64,000 bases of DNA from Eukaryota sp. TZLM1-RC (GCA_040285825.1 JAUPSS010000010.1:124001-188000); one strand, 5' to 3'; shown: positions 1 to 12,131, counted from the first letter of the stretch. Program-made: numbers and translations. The notes: generated by a model not told the origin, from the sequence alone.

Positions 1-411
1 TTAACTCGGATGTAAATAATCCTCTTCTTGCAGGCGAAAAATATAAAATTGCTAAATATGCGAAACCCATTTCCTCGGTTAATGAAAATTCTCATGCCCA
101 ATATAATTTATGTCCATTTGTTTTTTCTTTGCTTGGATCTCTAGGTAAGGCTGCTATGGCTTTCCTTGAGGATTTTGTTGTAGTTGTAAAGGAAAGAACT
201 GGAAGAATTTTCAATCGTGTTTACTGGCAAAACAGGATTGTATTTTCTATTTTTAAAGGAATGGTAACACTAATTTCTGATTCACTATCTTCTGTTGGGA
301 AATTTTCTGAATCTTTAGCGATTAATTGTTTTGATGTAGGGGAGGCAGGTTTTGAGGATGTGGAGTTTTAATTGTGTATTTCATATTTGTTGTTGAATAA
401 AAATAAAGATA
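1..411 (+). pseudogene. Family F LINE, C-terminal end of ORF and 3' UTR
   Basis: The frame opens at base 3 and stops with TAA at 369-371. It encodes the region after the RLE core: a YAKPISSV stretch, the family-wide W-Q-N-R-I-V-F block and the end GFEDVEF. The 3' UTR carries AATAAA in 'ttgaataaaaata' and then runs into family A sequence at about 405-412. The copy is cut by the window edge, so whether its 5' part exists is unknown. Two minus-strand copies at 54489-53967 and 62167-61086 confirm the family. Loss of function is inferred only from truncation here. Confidence 0.85.
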
Positions 412-1479
412 AAGGAACGAAATCTCATATTCAGAGTCCAAGCAGAATCGGATAAGAGAGTACCATAAACTTGTGGAATTGTTGTTACTAAGGCAGAAGA
501 AGTACTGTCACACATATCTTGTAAAAGATTTGCAAAAGCGGGATTCTTTTTCTTGGCCAAGCCAAGTCTAACATCAAAATCCAAGCTTTCAAAAATCTTT
601 GACAATTTTTGTTGAAGCTTTTTACAGCAAAACTGTAAATTAAATAGAGATCGGTTTGGAATTTCTTGAATTGATTGAGGAAAACATTTGGTCCAAATTT
701 GTGGCGGTAATTTTTCAAGTTCACAAGATAACTCATACAAATAGGGACTACAATTGGGGACTAACAGATCAGAATCATCAGGAAATCTACGAGAAAATTC
801 ATAAATAAAATTTTTGCCACCACCCAAGAATGCTGATTGACACAAAATTGAAGATTTAGCAAAACCAATACCACCCAAATTTGCTGAAGAAAATAAATGG
901 CTTTTCAACATTCCTGGTTCTACATCCAATAAATCAGCAAAAAATTCCGTTCTCAATGAATTAAAAGAACGACAAAAATCTAATGCTATGGAAGGAGCAC
1001 AAGATCTCAAAATGTGGGTTATTCTCCCAGTGTAGCAAATTTTAAGCATGAAAAATTTAATATGCTTTTCTATATCTAAAGAAGAAATTGAATCAAGTTC
1101 AATTTTCATTTTTTCCAAAATAACTTGCAATTCATTCTGAATTTGAGGCACATTTCCTAACCAACAACCAAGGAACTTAAAAGCATCACTACTATAATTA
1201 GTAAAAGGGACAATAGAATCGTTTATCACGAGGTCTTGAGCAGAAGAGCCAATCAGAAGGCATTTGCTGGCATTAAGATGAAGCCCAATATTTTCATATG
1301 AATCGGCAATTTCTTGAGCAACCAATTCTAGTAAATCAAATGAACCAATCAAGGATATATCATCCATATAAGCAACTATTTTTATAGAAGGGTATTTTTG
1401 CTTAATGATATTTAAAGTTTTGTGAATAGCTAAACAAAACAATAATGGGCCTAAAGGATCTCCCTGCTTCACTCCAGAA
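412..1479 (-). pseudogene. Family A LINE fragment: RT palm to pre-RLE region
   Basis: The minus strand reads KQGDPLGPLLFCLAIH (RT motif B), AYMDDISLIG (catalytic motif C), FLGCWLG (motif E), then thumb and linker as far as MRFRSF. Both ends are missing: it starts just inside motif B at 1479 and stops before the C-terminal zinc finger and endonuclease. It is flanked on both sides by plus-strand family F pieces, so it is a remnant left between other insertions. The frame is open throughout. Confidence 0.88.
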
Positions 1480-1607
1480 CTATCTTCTTTTGGGAAATTT
1501 TCTGAATCTTTAGCAATTAATTGTTTTGATGTAGGGGAGGCAGGTTTTGAGAATGTGGAGTTTTAATTGTGTATTTCATATTTGTTGTTGAATAAAAATA
1601 AGGATGA
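1480..1607 (+). mobile_element. Family F LINE, 3'-end fragment
   Basis: About 85 bp of coding end (to GFENVEF, TAA at 1564-1566) plus the same 3' UTR and AATAAA as the copy at 1-411. It joins family A(-) on the left, and a short spacer 'gacatcaaaaaa' followed by family B(+) on the right. No TSD was recognised. Confidence 0.8.
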
Positions 1608-1616
1608 CATCAAAAA

Positions 1617-1856
1617 AAATTTTATTGATGATTTTGAAAATCTTGTGAAAAGAAGACTGAATAAGCGTTTTGATCGTCGCTTGTGGCTAAATTGTATTGT
1701 TTTTACTATTTTCAAATCAATTCCTAAAATGATTTCGAAAGCTTTGATGTCTGTCAGTGCACATTACGAAGAAATTGCTGTTGTGAGGTTTGATGGTGTG
1801 GAAGCTTGTTTTGAAGATATTGACTTTTAGACTGTAGTTTAATAATAAATTAAAAC
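1617..1856 (+). pseudogene. Family B LINE, 3'-end fragment (B2 subtype)
   Basis: Encodes the last ~70 residues of family B: IDDFENLVKRR, W-L-N-C-I-V-F-T and the end CFEDIDF with TAG at 1828-1830. The 3' UTR is the B2 form 'actgtagtttaataataaa', unlike the B1 form 'actgtggttttgaaaataaa' seen elsewhere. It is 5' truncated by a LINE-like start within the C-terminal block. Family A(+) follows directly. Confidence 0.85.
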
Positions 1857-1857
1857 A

Positions 1858-1990
1858 TCTACAACAAAAAAAATACAATTTGTATCCATTTGTATTTTCC
1901 CTTTTTGGTTCACTTGCACCAACTGCTTTACGTTTTTTGGATGATTTTGAAATGATTGTAAAGAGAAGAACTGGCAGAAATTTCAACAGA
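1858..1990 (+). mobile_element. Family A LINE, C-terminal scrap
   Basis: Matches the A segment from the 'caaaatacaatttg' region (YNLYPFVFSLFGSLAPTALRF) to GRNFNR, about 130 bp. It is cut at 1990 by the 3' end of a B(-) insertion. The continuation of this A copy was not found with confidence, so its right half may be lost. Confidence 0.75.
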
Positions 1991-2034
1991 ATTTTTTATT
2001 TTTTTTAAATTAATTTTATTTTATTGTTAAACCA

Positions 2035-2582
2035 CAGTCTAAAAAGTCAATATCTTCAAAACAAGCTTCCACACCATCAAACCTTACAGCAGCAATGTTT
2101 TCATAATGTGCACTGACAGACATTAAAGCTTTCGAAATCATTTTAGGAATTGATTTGAAAATAGTAAAAACAATACGATTTAGCCACAAGCGACGATCAA
2201 AACCCTTATTCATTCTTTTTTTCACAAGATTTTCAAAATCATCAATAAAATTCAAAGCAGTTTTTCCAAGACGACCATACAACGATATAGCAAATGGGCA
2301 AATTTGGTAATCTACATGGCGAACATGTTTCAATTCTTTTAAAGGATTTGCATACTTTTTCCGTTTGTACAATTCGGAGTCATCAAGGGGGGATACTTCG
2401 GATTGAGCATTTTTCAAGGCATTTTTCTTGCAAACATCCACTGTTACGACATCAACAACATTCATGACATCATCAAACGAGGGCACAACAACATCAGCAC
2501 GTCGTTTTCCATATTCTGAATCTCTTACGCTTTCATTTATATCAAGAGACCTCAACAAAGGTTCAACAAAAGATTCAATACA
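2035..2582 (-). pseudogene. Family B C-terminal RLE domain
   Basis: The minus strand encodes ESFVEPLLRSLD, then KRRADVVVPSFDDV and VVDVVTVDVC. These are the R-x-D and D-V signatures of the restriction-like endonuclease that nicks target DNA in R2-type LINEs. The C-terminal block W-L-N-R-I-V-F-T follows. An extra T before the normal TAG (at about 2038-2040) removes the stop and adds LDCGLTIK. This is one of many one-base differences in T runs. The upstream part of the protein is displaced to 5330 by an A insertion. Confidence 0.85.
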
Positions 2583-5329
2583 AAAGATTCCCCCGATCCG
2601 GATCCCAGTAGAAATAAGTCCCGCCAGCACAATCCCCTTCTCAATGGAAATGAGAAATTTTACTTCTGAATTGAAAAATAATAAGTGGAATATTTCATCC
2701 TTCTGGAAATATTTTGCTAGAAAAAACAAAAATTGTTTTAAGAAAAAAATTTGGAAATAGAAAAATTGTAAAATCAAAAATTTGCCGTAAATTGTGCTTA
2801 CGTGGTCGTTATGGTGCCGCAAAGCAGTCTTTGTTTTCCTCTTCTTTGGCTGATGCAAACTCTGATACCCTTGAAAAACTTCAAAGTTGCATCCTCAAGA
2901 AAATTTCAAGTGCAGCAAGCCTGAAGTGTGTCCTTTTTGGATTGAAAATCCTATTACTGCAATTGAAGTTCTTAAAGCTATTCAAAAATTGCCAAAGGGG
3001 AAAGCAGCAGGCCCATCTGGAATTTCTTTTGATCTGTTGAAAATAGCGTGTTCCAGTGCTCCTGAAATTGCTGATGATCTAGCCCACTATTTTCAACAAT
3101 TGATTGTTTTGAAAATTAATCCTCCATTTGAATTACTCGCAGCACGTCTGATTGCTTTAGTAAAGCCTGGAAACGGAATCAAACCTGATGGAATACGCCC
3201 AATTGCTGTTGGTGAATCTCTTTCTCGTTTGCTAGCATCAATTGTCTTCGATCGTGTCAAAGACAAAGCTTCTACATTTTTGAATCCTCATCAATTTGGA
3301 ATCAAAACAATTGATGGCGCTTCTGTTGCTGCTATTGCCTCTGATACCTTTTTTAATGCAGAGGAAAATAATTTTATTTTTAATCTCGACTTTAAAAATG
3401 CTTTTAATTCTGTAAAGCGAGAAGCAATTTTTGAAGTTATTAAATCTGATTTTCCTGAGCTATCGAGTTTTTTCTACCATTTTTATGGGAAAGAATCAGA
3501 TTTAATTTTTAATTCATTTGGTCTTAAATCATCTTCTGGAGTGAAGCAGGGAGATCCTTTAGGCCCATTATTGTTTTTGTTTAGCTATTCACAAAACTTT
3601 AAATATCATTAAGCAAAAATACCCTTCTATAAAAATAGTTGCTTATATGGATGATATATCCTTGATTGGTTCATTTGATTTACTAGAATTGGTTGCTCAA
3701 GAAATTGCCGATTCATATGAAAATATTGGGCTTCATCTTAATGCCAGCAAATGCCTTCTGATTGGCTCTTCTGCTCAAGACCTCGTGATAAACGATTCTA
3801 TTGTCCCTTTTACTAATTATAGTAGTGATGCTTTTAAGTTCCTTGGTTGTTGGTTAGGAAATGTGCCTCAAATTCAGAATGAATTGCAAGTTATTTTGGA
3901 AAAAATGAAAATTGAACTTGATTCAATTTCTTCTTTAGATATAGAAAAAGCATATTAAATTTTTCATGCTTAAAATTTGCTACACTGGGAGAATAACCCA
4001 CATTTTGAGATCTTGTGCTCCTTCCATAGCATTAGATTTTTGTCGTTCTTTTAATTCATTGAGAACAGAATTTTTTGCTGATTTATTGGATGTAGAACCA
4101 GGAATGTTGAAAAGCCATTTATTTTCTTCAGCAAATTTGGGTGGTATTGGTTTTACTAAATCTTCAATTTTGTGTCAATCAGCATTCTTGGGTGGTGGCA
4201 AAAATTTTATTTATGAATTTTCTCGTAGATTTCCTGATGATTCTCATCTGTTAGTCCCCAATTGTAGTCCCTATTTGTATGAGTTATCTTGTGTACTTGA
4301 AAAATTACCGCCACAAATTTGGACCAAATGTTTTCCTCAATCAATTCAAGAAATTCCAAACCGATCTCTATTTAATTTACAGTTTTGCTGTAAAAAGCTT
4401 CAACAAAAATTGTCAAAGATTTTTGAAAGCTTGGATTTTGATGTTAGACTTGGCTTGGCCAAGAAAAAGAATCCCGCTTTTGCAAATCTTTTACAAGATA
4501 TGTGTGACAGTACTTCTTCTGCCTTAGTAACAACAATTCCACAAGTTTATGGTACTCTCTTATCCGATTCTGCTTGGACTCTGAATATGAGATTTCGTTC
4601 CTTTATCTGGCCTGATAATTTACCTCATAATTTAATTTGTAAATGTTCTCGAGAAATTACAACTACTCATTTGTTAAATTGTAAACATTTTATTACTTTT
4701 TAGAAGCAAGGTTCATGATGCTGTAAGAGACCAGTTATATTGTATGTGTAAATCTCATAGAATTGAATCCTTCTTGGAACCTTTGTTGTCAAATCTGTTT
4801 GATGCTGAAAATGATTTTCATAAGAATAATAGAGGTGATGTCATATTACCTGGATTAGATGGAAGCTTCATTTTATTGGATGTAATGTCTGTTGATCCTT
4901 GTAATGCCTCAAATGAAAGGCTTGTTAATTCTGAAATTCATAATCCCCTTTCAAATGCTGAAAATTTTAAATTCAAAAAATACAATGAACCTTTGTCCAA
5001 ATTGGCCAGTCTACAGCATGCAAAATACAATTTGTATCCATTTGTATTTTCCCTTTTTGGTTCACTTGCACCAACTGCTTTACGTTTTTTGGATGATTTT
5101 GAAATGATTGTAAAGAGAAGAACTGGCAGAAATTTCAACAGATTGTTTTGGCAAAATAGAATTGTGTTTTCTATTTTTAAGGGGATGTTGAAGATGTTTT
5201 CTGATGCTTTGCTTTCTCTTGGATCTCGCTATGAGAGAGTTGCATCTAGTGTTTTTGTTTTGGGAGAGATGGATTTTTTAGATGTTGATTTATAGGTTTA
5301 GAATAAAAAAAAAGATATTCCAAAAAAAA
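2583..5329 (+). mobile_element. Family A LINE, 5'-truncated insertion in B(-)
   Basis: Starts with filler 'caaaagatt' and then A sequence at 'cccccgatccgg' (zinc-ribbon end, PPIRIPVEIS). It runs to the A 3' end at about 5308, followed by an A-rich tail. It interrupts B(-) and duplicates about 12 bp of it ('aaagattcaata'). The reading frame is broken near 2756 (extra A), 2886 (missing A), 3576 (extra T), 3950 (extra A) and 4701 (extra T). All of these lie in A or T runs. Confidence 0.88.
2591..5295 (+). pseudogene. Family A polyprotein, RT to RLE, frameshifted
   Basis: Domains in order: RGRYGAAKQ, the RT finger motif GKAAGPSGISFD, LDFKNAF (motif A, first catalytic Asp), SSGVKQGDPLGP (motif B), AYMDDISLIG (motif C), CKCSREITTTHLLNC (CxCx7Hx3C finger), RGDVILPGLDG...LLDVMSVDP (RLE) and the end FLDVDL with TAG at 5293-5295. 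The N-terminal zinc knuckle is lost to 5' truncation. Separate open stretches lie at 2887-3612, 3647-3958, 3966-4703 and 4744-5295. It would copy its own RNA at a nicked target if intact. Confidence 0.88.
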
Positions 5330-7799
5330 AGATTCAATATGATAGGAATTACACATTGCATGGATTTGATCTCTGACTGCATCATGCAACGTAGAACGAT
5401 AGGAAATATATCTATTACAATTAAATAAATGTGATAATGTCAAACCAGCTCCACATTTACAAAACAAATCATTGGGCAAATTACAAGGCCATAAATAACA
5501 ACGCATTCTCATAGCAGTGGTCCATTGGTCGTCATTCAAAAATAGACCATAAATCTGGGGAATTTGATTTATCAAAACTGCAGATGAACTGTCCTTCAAA
5601 TCAATCAAAAAATTGGCAAAAGCAGGATTTTCTTTCTTAGCCGTGCTAAGTCGAACAATAAAATCCTTGTTTTCAAAATTTTTCAAAAAGATGTCGTTGG
5701 AGCTTTTTCAACGCAAATTTTAATGAATATAAACTTCTGTCTGGAATTTCTTGAATGGATATGGGGAAACATGATTGCCATAAGTCGGGAGATAAACTGG
5801 ATATTTCTTCTCTTAAGTTATCCAGGAATATGCTATTTGTATTTTCAAGAAGATTTTCGGCAAAAGGATATCTTCTAGAGAATTCAAATACAAAATTTTT
5901 CCACCACCAATAAATGCAGCTTTGGTCAAATATTTTGATGAATTGAATCCAACACCGCCAAGTTGAACATCAGAAAAATATGATTTTTCAAAATTGATGG
6001 ATCAACAGACATTAAATAAGCCAAAAATTGGGTACGTATTTTGTTAAATTGTCTACAAAAATTGTAAGTTAGGGATGGAGGTAATGATCGCAGTAAATGA
6101 GTAATTTTCCAGCATAACAAATTTTCAAAAGAAAAAACTTAAGATGTTTTTCCAATTCAAGAGCCTTTATGACTTCTAGCTCTTTTTTAATTGAATTTAA
6201 ATAATTTTCAAGACTGTCAAATGTCTTTTCGGCGGAACCTAAATAGCAACCCAGAAAGCAGAAACTAGTTGAAGTATAATCAATATATGGAACTTCGAGG
6301 GAATTAATTATTAACTTAACATTTTTTTCTAGAAATACAAAAACATTTTTGAACATTCAAATCAAGACCTATGGATTGGTATAATGTAGCAGCTTCATTA
6401 GCAACCCTATTAATTGTACTTTCTGGACCAATACAAGAAATGTCATCCATGTAAGCTACCACTTGAAGGTCAGAATTTTCTTCTTTTAATTTTTTCAAAA
6501 TTGGGTGAATTGCAAGACAAAAAAAGAAAGGACCTAAAGGGTCTCCTTGTTTAACTCCTGATAAAGAATCCAGATTAAAAAGAATTAAAAATTAAATCAG
6601 ATGAATTACCATAAAACCTATAAAAAAAGGTTTCGAGTTCAGGAAAATTTGATTTGATTTCTTTCCAAATTGAATCTCTTTTCACTGAATTGAAAGCATT
6701 TTTGAAATCAAGATTAAAAATGCAACTATTTTCGTGACAATTGAAAAACAGATCAGATGTCAAAGCTGCAACTGAAGCTCCATCTATAGTTTTGATTCCA
6801 TATTGGAATGGAGAAAAGTATTCTTTAGCTTTTGTTGAAACTCGATTAAAAATTACTGAAGACATCAAGCGATAAATGGCTTCACCAATGGCAATTGGGC
6901 GAACTTTTCCATTAGGTTTAGTTAAAGCCACTAACCGTGATGCACTTAATTCTTTGGGTGGAACAATTTTCATTGTCAAAACATCTTGAAAAAAGGAACA
7001 TAAATCTTTAATAATAAAGGCATTTTGGCGGCACACAGATTTCAGCATATCAAAAGTAATTCCAGATGGACCTGGAGCTTTTCCAGATGGAAGACGGAAA
7101 ATGGCAGTTTCAACTTCTTTTTCAGAAAGTGGATTTTGTTTCCAAAATTGTGAAGCAGATGGTTTATCCAAATTAAGAAATTCAGCTGGATGCAGATCCA
7201 CTAATTGATTTACAGTTTCATCAGTCACAGGAGCAAGATCAGATGAGAACAGAGCGTTTTTCCCTGAACCATATCTCCCACGTAGCAAAAGTTTTCGTAC
7301 AGTCTTATTCTTGGGTTGTTTCTTTGGAGTGAAAACCTTTTGGGGACGAGAACCTGATTTTTGTTCAAGGAAGAATTTCCAAATAGAAAATATATCCCAT
7401 TCTCCTTTTTTCAAAGCAAGACTGAATGTTCTAAACGCAACAGAAAAGGGAATGGAAGCCTTGGGACTGAGAATATTCGGAATCTTACATGGAGGCCGTA
7501 ATGTATCAAGCGAGGAGCAAACATGGCATACATATAAATTATTTTTTAAAATATATCTTTCAGCTTTTTCATTACAAATAGCACAATTATCAATTTGACT
7601 TGCTTCAAGGGGAATATCTAACATCACTGCATCATTGTCTTCTGCAGTGCACTCATCTTTGGGAGGTAAATTAAATTCTAAATTATTTAATTCAGCGGCA
7701 GCGGCGGTTACAGAATAAGAAATAGATGGATTTTGATAATTTTCACATTTTTTAGAATTCTTTTTATGACCAACTTTATGACAGGATGAGCAACGGGGA
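5330..7799 (-). pseudogene. Family B body: zinc ribbon, RT, linker
   Basis: Read on the minus strand from 7799: CAICNEKAERYI...CHVC (zinc ribbon), RKLLLRGRYGSGK, GKAPGPSGITFD, NLDFKNAF (motif A), KQGDPLGPFFF (motif B), AYMDDISCIG (motif C), FCFLGCYLG, GGVGF, CKCGAGLTLSHLFNC finger, up to MCNSYHIES. Open stretches lie at 6575-7627, 6316-6498, 6069-6356, 5926-6120 and 5246-5686, in different frames because of one-base indels, e.g. extra A in the 'attaaaaagaatt' run near 6580. The C-terminus is at 2035-2582. Confidence 0.88.
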
Positions 7800-7886
7800 G
7801 TTTTTTTTTCTCCCTCCCTTAGTCAACCCTTTCATATTTCACTTTCTGTCAAGGCGTCAAAGTCGTACTGTTTCTCTGTCAAAACG
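7800..7886 (+). promoter_or_regulatory. Family A 5' UTR with T run and pyrimidine start
   Basis: Nine T residues precede CTCCCTCCCTTAG. The leader runs to 'aaaacgATG' at 7887. Family D at 57920 has almost the same leader, and family B at 20769-20688 a related one. C at 31780 starts T-run then CTCACTCAC. The pyrimidine-only start resembles a 5' TOP transcript start. Internal promoter activity is expected for such LINEs but is not shown by the sequence. Confidence 0.5.
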
Positions 7887-10800
7887 ATGCCTTTGGCTGA
7901 TAGTGACTCTGATACTGATTGGAACGCCCAAGCAAAGATTCTACCAGTCAGATCAAGCTCATCCACTCCACTTCCCCACTCTCCCCACAATACAAGCTAT
8001 GCTCGAAATTCATCTCAAAAAAATTTTCATTCAAAAACTGATCATTGTACCAGAAAAAACACAGAAAAACCACCATTACGTTCCTTGCGTTCTGTTGCGC
8101 GTTCTATTAACAACTCCGTTTCTCGAAATTTGTTTTCTCCAGCTGAAACTGCAAAAAGTCAAAAGTCTATTTCTACTTTTAACTCAAAAATTGACAAAAT
8201 TGAAAGAACTGAAAAAATGAAACCACTGCCATTAAAAGGTTCTAAAAAATGTTCGATTTGTGGTATCAGTGGTCATAATTCGAGAACGTGCCCTGAGAAA
8301 CAAAAAAGAGAATTTGAATTAAAATCTGCTCAACAAATTTTCAAATGTTCTGTTCCAGCTGTTGCCGTTGTGAAAGGTGCTGAAAATAATGTTTCTGACG
8401 ATCAACAGTTAAATGCTTCTAGTGTTCCCTCTTCTTCCCCTTCTGAAAACAGTAATTTTTGTTGTCCATTTTGCAAAAAAGATGTTGCAGATTCACGAAA
8501 TGGTCGAAAACTTCTGTTTTGTACGAATTGTAAAGCCGTTGATACCGTAAGACCCCCGATCCGGATCCCAGTAGAAATAAGTCCCGCCAGCACAATCCCC
8601 TTCTCAATGGAAATGAGAAATTTTACTTCTGAATTGAAAAATAATAAGTGGAATATTTCATCCTTCTGGAAATATTTTGCTAGAAAAAACAAAAATTGTT
8701 TTAAGAAAAAAATTTGGAAATAGAAAAATTGTAAAATCAAAAATTTGCCGTAAATTGTGCTTACGTGGTCGTTATGGTGCCGCAAAGCAGTCTTTGTTTT
8801 CCTCTTCTTTGGCTGATGCAAACTCTTATACCCTTGAAAAACTTCAAAAGTTGCATCCTCAAGAAAATTTCAAGTGCAGCAAGCCTGAAGTGTGTCCTTT
8901 TTGGATTGAAAATCCTATTACTGCAATTGAAGTTCTTAAAGCTATTCAAAAATTGCCAAAGGGGAAAGCAGCAGGCCCATCTGGAATTTCTTTTGATCTG
9001 TTAAAAATAGCGTGTTCCAGTGCTCCCGAAATTGCTGATGATCTAGCCCACTATTTTCAACAATTGATTGTTGTGAAAATTAATCCTCCATTTGAATTAC
9101 TCGCAGCACGTCTGATTGCTTTAGTAAAGCCTGGAAACGGAATCAAACCTGATGGAATACGCCCAATTGCTGTTGGTGAATCTCTTTCTCGTTTGCTAGC
9201 ATCAATTGTCTTCGATCGTGTCAAAGACAAAGCTTCTACATTTTTGAATCCTCATCAATTTGGAATCAAAACAATTGATGGTGCTTCTGTTGCTGCTATT
9301 GCCTCTGATACCTTTTTTCATGCAGAGGAAAATAATTTTATTTTTAATCTCGACTTTAAAAATGCTTTTAATTCTGTAAAGCGAGAAGCAATTTTTGAAG
9401 TTATTAACTCTGATTTTCCTGAGCTATCGAGTTTTTTCTACCATTTTTATGGGAAAGAATCAGATTTAATTTTTAATTCATTTGGTCTTAAATCATCTTC
9501 TGGAGTGAAGCAGGGAGATCCTTTAGGCCCATTATTGTTTTGTTTAGCAATTCACAAAACTTTAAATATCATTAAGCAAAAATACCCTTCTATAAAAATA
9601 GTTGCTTATATGGATGATATATCCTTGATTGGTTCATTTGATTTACTAGAATTGGTTGCTCAAGAAATTGCCGATTCATATGAAAATATTGGGCTTCATC
9701 TTAATGCCAGCAAATGCCTTCTGATTGGCTCTTCTGCTCAAGACCTCGTGATAAACGATTCTATTGTCCCTTTTACTAATTATAGTAGTGATGCTTTTAA
9801 GTTCCTTGGTTGTTGGTTAGGAAATGTGCCTCAAATTCAGAATGAATTGCAAGTTATTTTGGAAAAAATGAAAATTGAACTTGATTCAATTTCTTCTTTA
9901 GATATAGAAAAGCATATTAAATTTTTCATGCTTAAAATTTGCTACACTGGGAGAATAACCCACATTTTGAGATCTTGTGCTCCTTCCATAGCATTAGATT
10001 TTTGTCGTTCTTTTAATTCATTGAGAACAGAATTTTTTGCTGATTTATTGGATGTAGAACCAGGAATGTTGAAAAGCCATTTATTTTCTTCAGCAAATTT
10101 GGGTGGTATTGGTTTTACTAAATCTTCAATTTTGTTTTTTTTTGAAAAGTAATATTTATTTTCAAAACCACAGTCTAAAAGTCAATATCTTCAAAACAAG
10201 CTTCCACACCATCAAACCTTACAGCAGCAATGTTTTCATAATGTGCACTGACAGACATTAAAGCTTTCGAAATCATTTTAGGAATTGATTTGAAAATAGT
10301 AAAAACAATACGATTTAGCCACAAGCGACGATCAAAACGCTTATTCATTCTTTTTTTTACAAGATTTTCAAAATCATCAATAAAATTCAAAGCAGTTTTT
10401 CCAAGACGACCATACAACGATATAGCAAATGGGCAAATTTGGTAATCTACATGGCGAACATGTTTCAATTCTTTTAAAGGATTTGCATACTTTTTCCGTT
10501 TGTACAATTCGGAGTCATCAAGGGGGATACTTCGGATTGAGCATTTTTCAAGGCATTTTTCTTGCATACATCCACTGTTACGACATCAACAACATTCATG
10601 ACATCATCAAACGAGGGTACAACAACATCAGCACGTCGTTTTCCATATTCTGAATCTCTTACGCTTTCATTTATATCAAGAGACCTCAACAAAGGTTCTA
10701 CAAAAGATTCAATATGATAGGAATTACACATTGCATGGATTTGATCTCTGACTGCATCATGCAACGTAGAACGATAGGAAATATATCTATTGCAATTAAA

Positions 10801-11979
10801 TAAATGTGATAATGTCAAACCAGCTCCACATTTACAAAACAAATCATTGGGCAAATTACAAGGCCATAAATAAAGGCTTCAATTTTGTGTCAATCAGCAT
10901 TCTTGGGTGGTGGCAAAAATTTTATTTATGAATTTTCTCGTAGATTTGCTGATGATTCTCATCTGTTAGTCCCCAATTGTAGTCCCTATTTGTATGAGTT
11001 ATCTTGTGAACTTGAAAAATTACCGCCACAAATTTGGACCAAATGTTTTTCTCAATCAATACAAGAAATTCCAAACCGATCTCTATTTAATTTACAGTTT
11101 TGCTGTAAAAAGCTTCAACAAAAATTGTCAAAGAATTTTGAAAGCTTGGATTTTGATGTTAGACTTGGCTTGGCCAAGAAAAAGAATCCCGCTTTTGCAA
11201 ATCTTTTACAAGATATGTGTGACAGTACTTCTTCTGCCTTAGTAACAACAATTCCACAAGTTTATGGTACTCTCTTATCCGATTCTGCTTGGACTCTGAA
11301 TATGAGATTTCGGTCCTTTATCTGGCCTGATAATTTACCTCATAATTTAATTTGTAAATGTTCTCGAGAAATTACAACTACTCATTTGTTAAATTGTAAA
11401 CATTTTATTACTTTTAGAAGCAAGGTTCATGATGCTGTAAGAGACCAGTTATATTGTATGTGTAAATCTCATAGAATTGAATCCTTCTTGGAACCTTTGT
11501 TGTCAAATCTGTTTGATGCTGAAAATGATTTTCATAAGAATAATAGAGGTGATGTCATATTACCTGGATTAGATGGAAGCTTCATTTTATTGGATGTAAT
11601 GTCTGTTGATCCTTGTAATGCCTCAAATGAAAGGCTTGTTAATTCTGAAATTCATAATCCCCTTTCAAATGCTGAAAATTTTAAAGTCTACAGTCTACAG
11701 CATGCAAAATACAATTTGTATCCATTTGTATTTTCCCTTTTTGGTTCACTTGCACCAACTGCTTTACGTTTTTTGGATGATTTTGAAATGATTGTAAAGA
11801 GAAGAACTAGCAGAAATTTCAACAGATTGTTTTGGCAAAATAGAATTGTGTTTTCTATTTTTAAGGGGATGTTGAAGATGGTTTCCGATGCTTTGCTTTC
11901 TCTTGGATCTCACTATGAGAGAGTTGCATCTAGTGTTTTTGTTTTGGGAGAGATGGATTTTTTAGATGTTGATTTATAG
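7887..11979 (+). pseudogene. Family A LINE polyprotein (zinc fingers, RT, RLE)
   Basis: The start ATG is 7887-7889, in context AAAACGATG. Approximate residue positions: 122-135 CSICGISGHNSRTC (CX2CX4HX4C knuckle), 192-215 CPFC...CTNC ribbon, ~490 LDFKNAF, ~575 YMDD, ~905 CKCSREITTTHLLNC, ~970 RGDVILPGLDG, end FLDVDL with TAG at 11977-11979, about 1.1 thousand residues. Breaks: one extra A in the run near 8705 shifts frame, the B(-) insert splits the protein at 10134, and a 21-bp deletion around 11685 removes the KKYNEPLSKLA segment. The N-terminal fingers probably bind RNA or target DNA by analogy with R2. The enzyme is inferred from motifs only. Confidence 0.9.
10135..10876 (-). mobile_element. 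Family B LINE, 5'-truncated, inserted in A
   Basis: B1-type 3' end ('tttttttttgaaaagtaat...ccacagtc'), coding back to NLPNDLFCKCG, where it is truncated. The 11-bp TSD 'cttcaattttg' is at 10124-10134 and 10877-10887. It carries the CxCx7Hx3C finger and full RLE (RRADVVVP...VVDVVTVDVC). The frame shifts in the G run near 10523, where 'aagggggat' is one G shorter than in other copies. Confidence 0.92.
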
Positions 11980-12011
11980 GTTTAGAATAAAATTAAAATT
12001 ATTAAAAAAAA

Positions 12012-12131
12012 AGGATGAGCAACGGGGAACATTTTTTGAGAGTTTAGTGTTTTTTGTGGCACGCTGATCATTTTTTGAATTTGAAATTTTTTGAGAAAAA
12101 TTTCGAGCATAGCTTGGAGGGTGGGGAGAAT
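12012..12131 (-). mobile_element. Family B N-terminal piece
   Basis: Continues the B(-) body after the A insertion. It encodes the CSSCHK side of the N-terminal knuckle region back to HPPSYARN. It stops at 'ggtggggaga', where family D 3' sequence begins, so the first ~30 codons and 5' UTR of this B copy are missing. Compare the complete B 5' end at 20688-20769. Confidence 0.8.

Larger units (their letters stand above)
7800..12011 (+). mobile_element. Family A LINE, full length, 17-bp TSD
   Basis: The only copy of A here with a complete 5' end. It begins with a T run and CTCCCTCCCTT, has an 87-bp 5' UTR, the whole ORF, and a 3' UTR 'ggtttagaataaaa' ending in 'attaaaaaaaa'. It is flanked by 'aggatgagcaacgggga' at 7783-7799 and 12012-12028, both parts of the interrupted B(-). 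A 742-bp B(-) insertion sits at 10135-10876. Without that insert the element is about 3.46 kb. Confidence 0.93.
1991..12131 (-). mobile_element. Family B LINE (outer copy), split by two family A insertions
   Basis: Three collinear minus-strand segments, 1991-2582, 5330-7799 and 12012-12131, rebuild one B element from its 3' A-tail to the N-terminal HPPSYARN region. Two A(+) elements separate them, each flanked by repeats of B sequence (about 12 bp 'aaagattcaata' at 2571-2582 and again around 5330-5341; 17 bp at 7783-7799 and 12012-12028). The extreme 5' end beyond 12131 is absent; family D sequence starts there. Nesting order: B first, both A copies later. Confidence 0.85.

Noticed and set aside
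2428-2760. Plus-strand ORF rich in Ser/Thr (QTSTVTTSTTFMTSS), also at 15245, 48951, 51859, 56622 and 60630.
   Set aside because: Antisense shadow of the B or D RLE region (VVDVVTVDVC); codon periodicity and conservation belong to the other strand.
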